Positions 62,215 to 64,000 of a stretch of DNA of 64,000 bases are shown here, one piece after another. The notes below the pieces were generated by a model. That model searched no databases, was not told the DNA's origin, and saw only the letters and a list, made by a program, of their open reading frames with translations. This DNA is from Apostichopus japonicus (Eukaryota; Echinodermata; Holothuroidea; Aspidochirotida; Stichopodidae). The translations under genes were made by a program, and so were the position numbers. Each line of letters starts with the position of its first letter. Positions within the stretch are counted from its first letter, which is position 1. The stretch lies in the NCBI RefSeq assembly GCF_037975245.1, contig NC_092572.1, positions 6,213,501 through 6,277,500 of the forward strand, in the 5' to 3' direction.

Positions 62215-62664
62215 GTAAGCTTGTAAACCAGAGACGCCAGTTATCTTGTAAGCACTGTTTACATTTGATGCTTGATTTGTAGAACTTATTCTACAACTTA
62301 CCAATTGTTCATTAATACTGAACTTGGTTAACAATTTACCAAAGTTTTTAACGTGTCTAGAGTGAACCGTTAACCTTTAAACACTGTGCCCTGTATGGCG
62401 GACCCCTCCGGTCAGTGCCCTTCTCATTCTATCATCCAAAGTATCTGCACGTGGATTTATTTTCTTCAAAATTCGCTCGAAACAGTTTCCTGCGATCTTT
62501 GTTTGGTATTTACTGGAAGAAGGAATACGATTGCACTCCATACGCAGGCCGATAAGTATCCATTTTTGGTATAGGGAAGGGTTTTTGAGACTGATTTGGG
62601 GAGCGCTTCCTGCCACCATTTCAAAATTATGAACGGGATACTGGTAACAGTTCCGCGCAATGGC
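62215..62664. other. Presumed intron or intergenic sequence
   Basis: No recognisable feature. Two minus-strand frames (62377-62619 and 62466-62771) overlap here and show no domain. Confidence 0.4.
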
Positions 62665-63945
62665 TTCTCCCGAAAAGCAGTATGATGATCACGTGATCCA
62701 CAGTGACATGTGACGTTGTTATGATGATAATAAGGTGAGCTCGGCATAGACTGTACTTCAGCTGCGTGCACTAAGTGTGTTAGTTCAGTTGCAACTTACT
62801 CTATATTAACGCAACAAACAACTATATGCCAATAAATTGTGTTGCAGGTGGATGCAACAGAACGAATGCGCAAAAAGTAGTGAGAGATATTGGAAACTCT
62901 GGATGCGATTTGAGAGGAGAACAAGGATAGACTTCATCGCACCAGGAGTTTTTAAGTCAAAAATGTAAAAGTTTGTTCTGCCCACTTCACAACCTCGGAT
63001 TCCCGCATTATTCATATAAATGCCGATGAATGCAACAGTAAGTGTTGGAACTGGAAGACACGTCAGACATTAAAAACCTAATGTCTATGTGGGGAAAGAA
63101 ACCACATGCAAATTTTAATTGGGGCATGGACGTCGCTTAGGGCGAGTTTTTGGGGGCCGAGATGTCTTGATACCTCCATATCATCCTAACTGTAATACGA
63201 ACTGGAAATGTGTGTATGCTCGAGCGAAAACATTACTTAAGGTAGCGCACACACTGTAACTTGTGTGTACACAGTGTGGAAGTACCGTTAGCAGACCGCC
63301 GTGCAGTTAGGCTAGAGTGATTCCCCTTGAATCCCAAACCACGAGACATGCATGTGAATAAACGCAATAGGCATTAATTGTAGTGAGAAAATGTTAGAGC
63401 CTGACTGACCACTTAATTGAGTTCAAATGCGGTTGTATTGTAAGCTCAATGTGACTTTTCTGTTTGATTTAATGACGTACAGAACTAGTAAGGTTAAGTT
63501 TAACTGAACAGTAGTGCATACAGGCGCTTCTACTTCTTTGTTGCAAATTTAGTATAAACAAACTTGTATTTACGTGGTGAAGTTCTCAAGAAACTCTGTG
63601 GCATTAATTACCTATTTAAGTCTTGAATATTATGCCGGAAAATTATACTACAATAACAGTTATGCTGATACGAAATGCACGCACAGCCCTGTTCTGAATT
63701 TTGCACTACAAAACAAATCATCATAGTGACTATTTACTGACCTGAGTGCTGTTCAAGGTCGTTGCAGTATTTGCAAATGTATAAATTCTTATAAATTACA
63801 GAGACGAAAAAACGACGTTTAATTTCCCTATTTAATAACTTTCCGTTGTGTCATTTGAAAACTTTAAAAAATATGTTGCTTGGTTACATATAAACTACAT
63901 TATCTATGAAAAGGAGAGTTTGTTTTCTGTCGTTATCGTTCATCT
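62665..63945. repeat. Right arm of inverted segmental duplication
   Basis: The reverse complement of 43350-45010, with the hAT-like element absent and an extra ~330 bp at about 62870-63205. Landmarks are TGATGATCACGTGATCC, GTTGCAACTTACTCTATATT, ATGCTCGAGCGAAAACA, GCATGTGAATAAACGCAATAGGC and the stretch GACGAAAAAACGACGTTTAAT. Confidence 0.8.
62826..62930 (+). pseudogene. THAP-type start, broken copy in right arm
   Basis: The ATG opens MPINCVAGGCNRTNAQKVVR, matching MP-x-N-C-V-x-G-G-C-N-R-T-N of the left-arm exon. After that the sequences part, and the F-F-x-F segment is missing. The frame ends at TAG 62928-62930 after 34 codons without a splice donor in the expected place. It is best read as a decayed duplicate of the THAP first exon. 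Confidence 0.55.
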
Positions 63946-64000
63946 TTAAGCCAATGAACCTTTTAGGTTACTCTTCTTGTATGATAGAGTTGGGTGTTTG
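63946..64000. other. Right window edge
   Basis: Too short to interpret; the inverted duplication ends near 63945. Confidence 0.3.

Noticed and set aside
62377-62771. Two overlapping minus-strand ORFs of 80 and 101 residues
   Set aside because: No domain, no splice support, and they overlap each other in different frames.

Overview
The window looks like animal nuclear DNA, most likely from a marine invertebrate deuterostome; an echinoderm such as a sea cucumber is my best guess, from style alone. Reasons: genes split by GT-AG introns up to about 14 kb, AT-rich non-coding DNA full of microsatellites and short poly(G)/poly(C) runs, hAT-type MITEs, an L1/Tx1-like retrotransposon, and a duplicated NHL-propeller family. 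There is no bacterial-style operon structure. Most of the long open frames in the first 39 kb are chance frames in introns or repeats.

Region 1 (1-32517, minus strand) is the 5' part of one gene for a secreted EGF-repeat protein. Five exons join in phase: signal peptide (32517-32390), a CCPGW cysteine-rich segment (19323-19244), EGF 1 (5110-4994), a Ser/Thr-rich linker plus EGF 2 (2365-2090), and a calcium-binding EGF beginning D-V-D-E-C (98-1) that runs off the left edge. The order signal / CCPGW / CxxxCGxGxC EGF / cbEGF resembles the N-termini of fibrillins and of EGFL6/nephronectin-type proteins. The introns hold hAT-family MITEs with 8-bp target duplications, a non-LTR reverse-transcriptase fragment split from its flank by a hAT element, minisatellites, a tRNA-like sequence and long (TA)n arrays.

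Region 2 (32518-39428) is intergenic. It holds two MITEs, a tRNA-derived SINE and no gene I can recognise.

Region 3 (39429-61215) is a locally duplicated block. It starts with an apparently intact two-exon gene for a filamin-like plus NHL-propeller protein, related to the C-terminal half of TRIM2/3/71-type proteins but with no RING or B-box seen. A second, nearly identical copy is a pseudogene. A third, strongly diverged copy lies at 60394-61215. The 3' flank of the gene recurs about five times between 41.9 and 57.3 kb. One copy is interrupted by a 4.4-kb, 5'-truncated L1/Tx1-like element with a broken ORF2.

Region 4: about 1.3-1.6 kb near 43.3-45.0 kb is repeated in reverse orientation at 62.7-63.9 kb. 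Each arm carries a THAP-type zinc-finger start; the left looks like a usable first exon and the right is broken. Between the third NHL copy and the right arm is a candidate first exon of a type II membrane protein (62066-62214).

All exon calls come from reading frame, splice-site and phase consistency by eye. No database search or alignment program was used.
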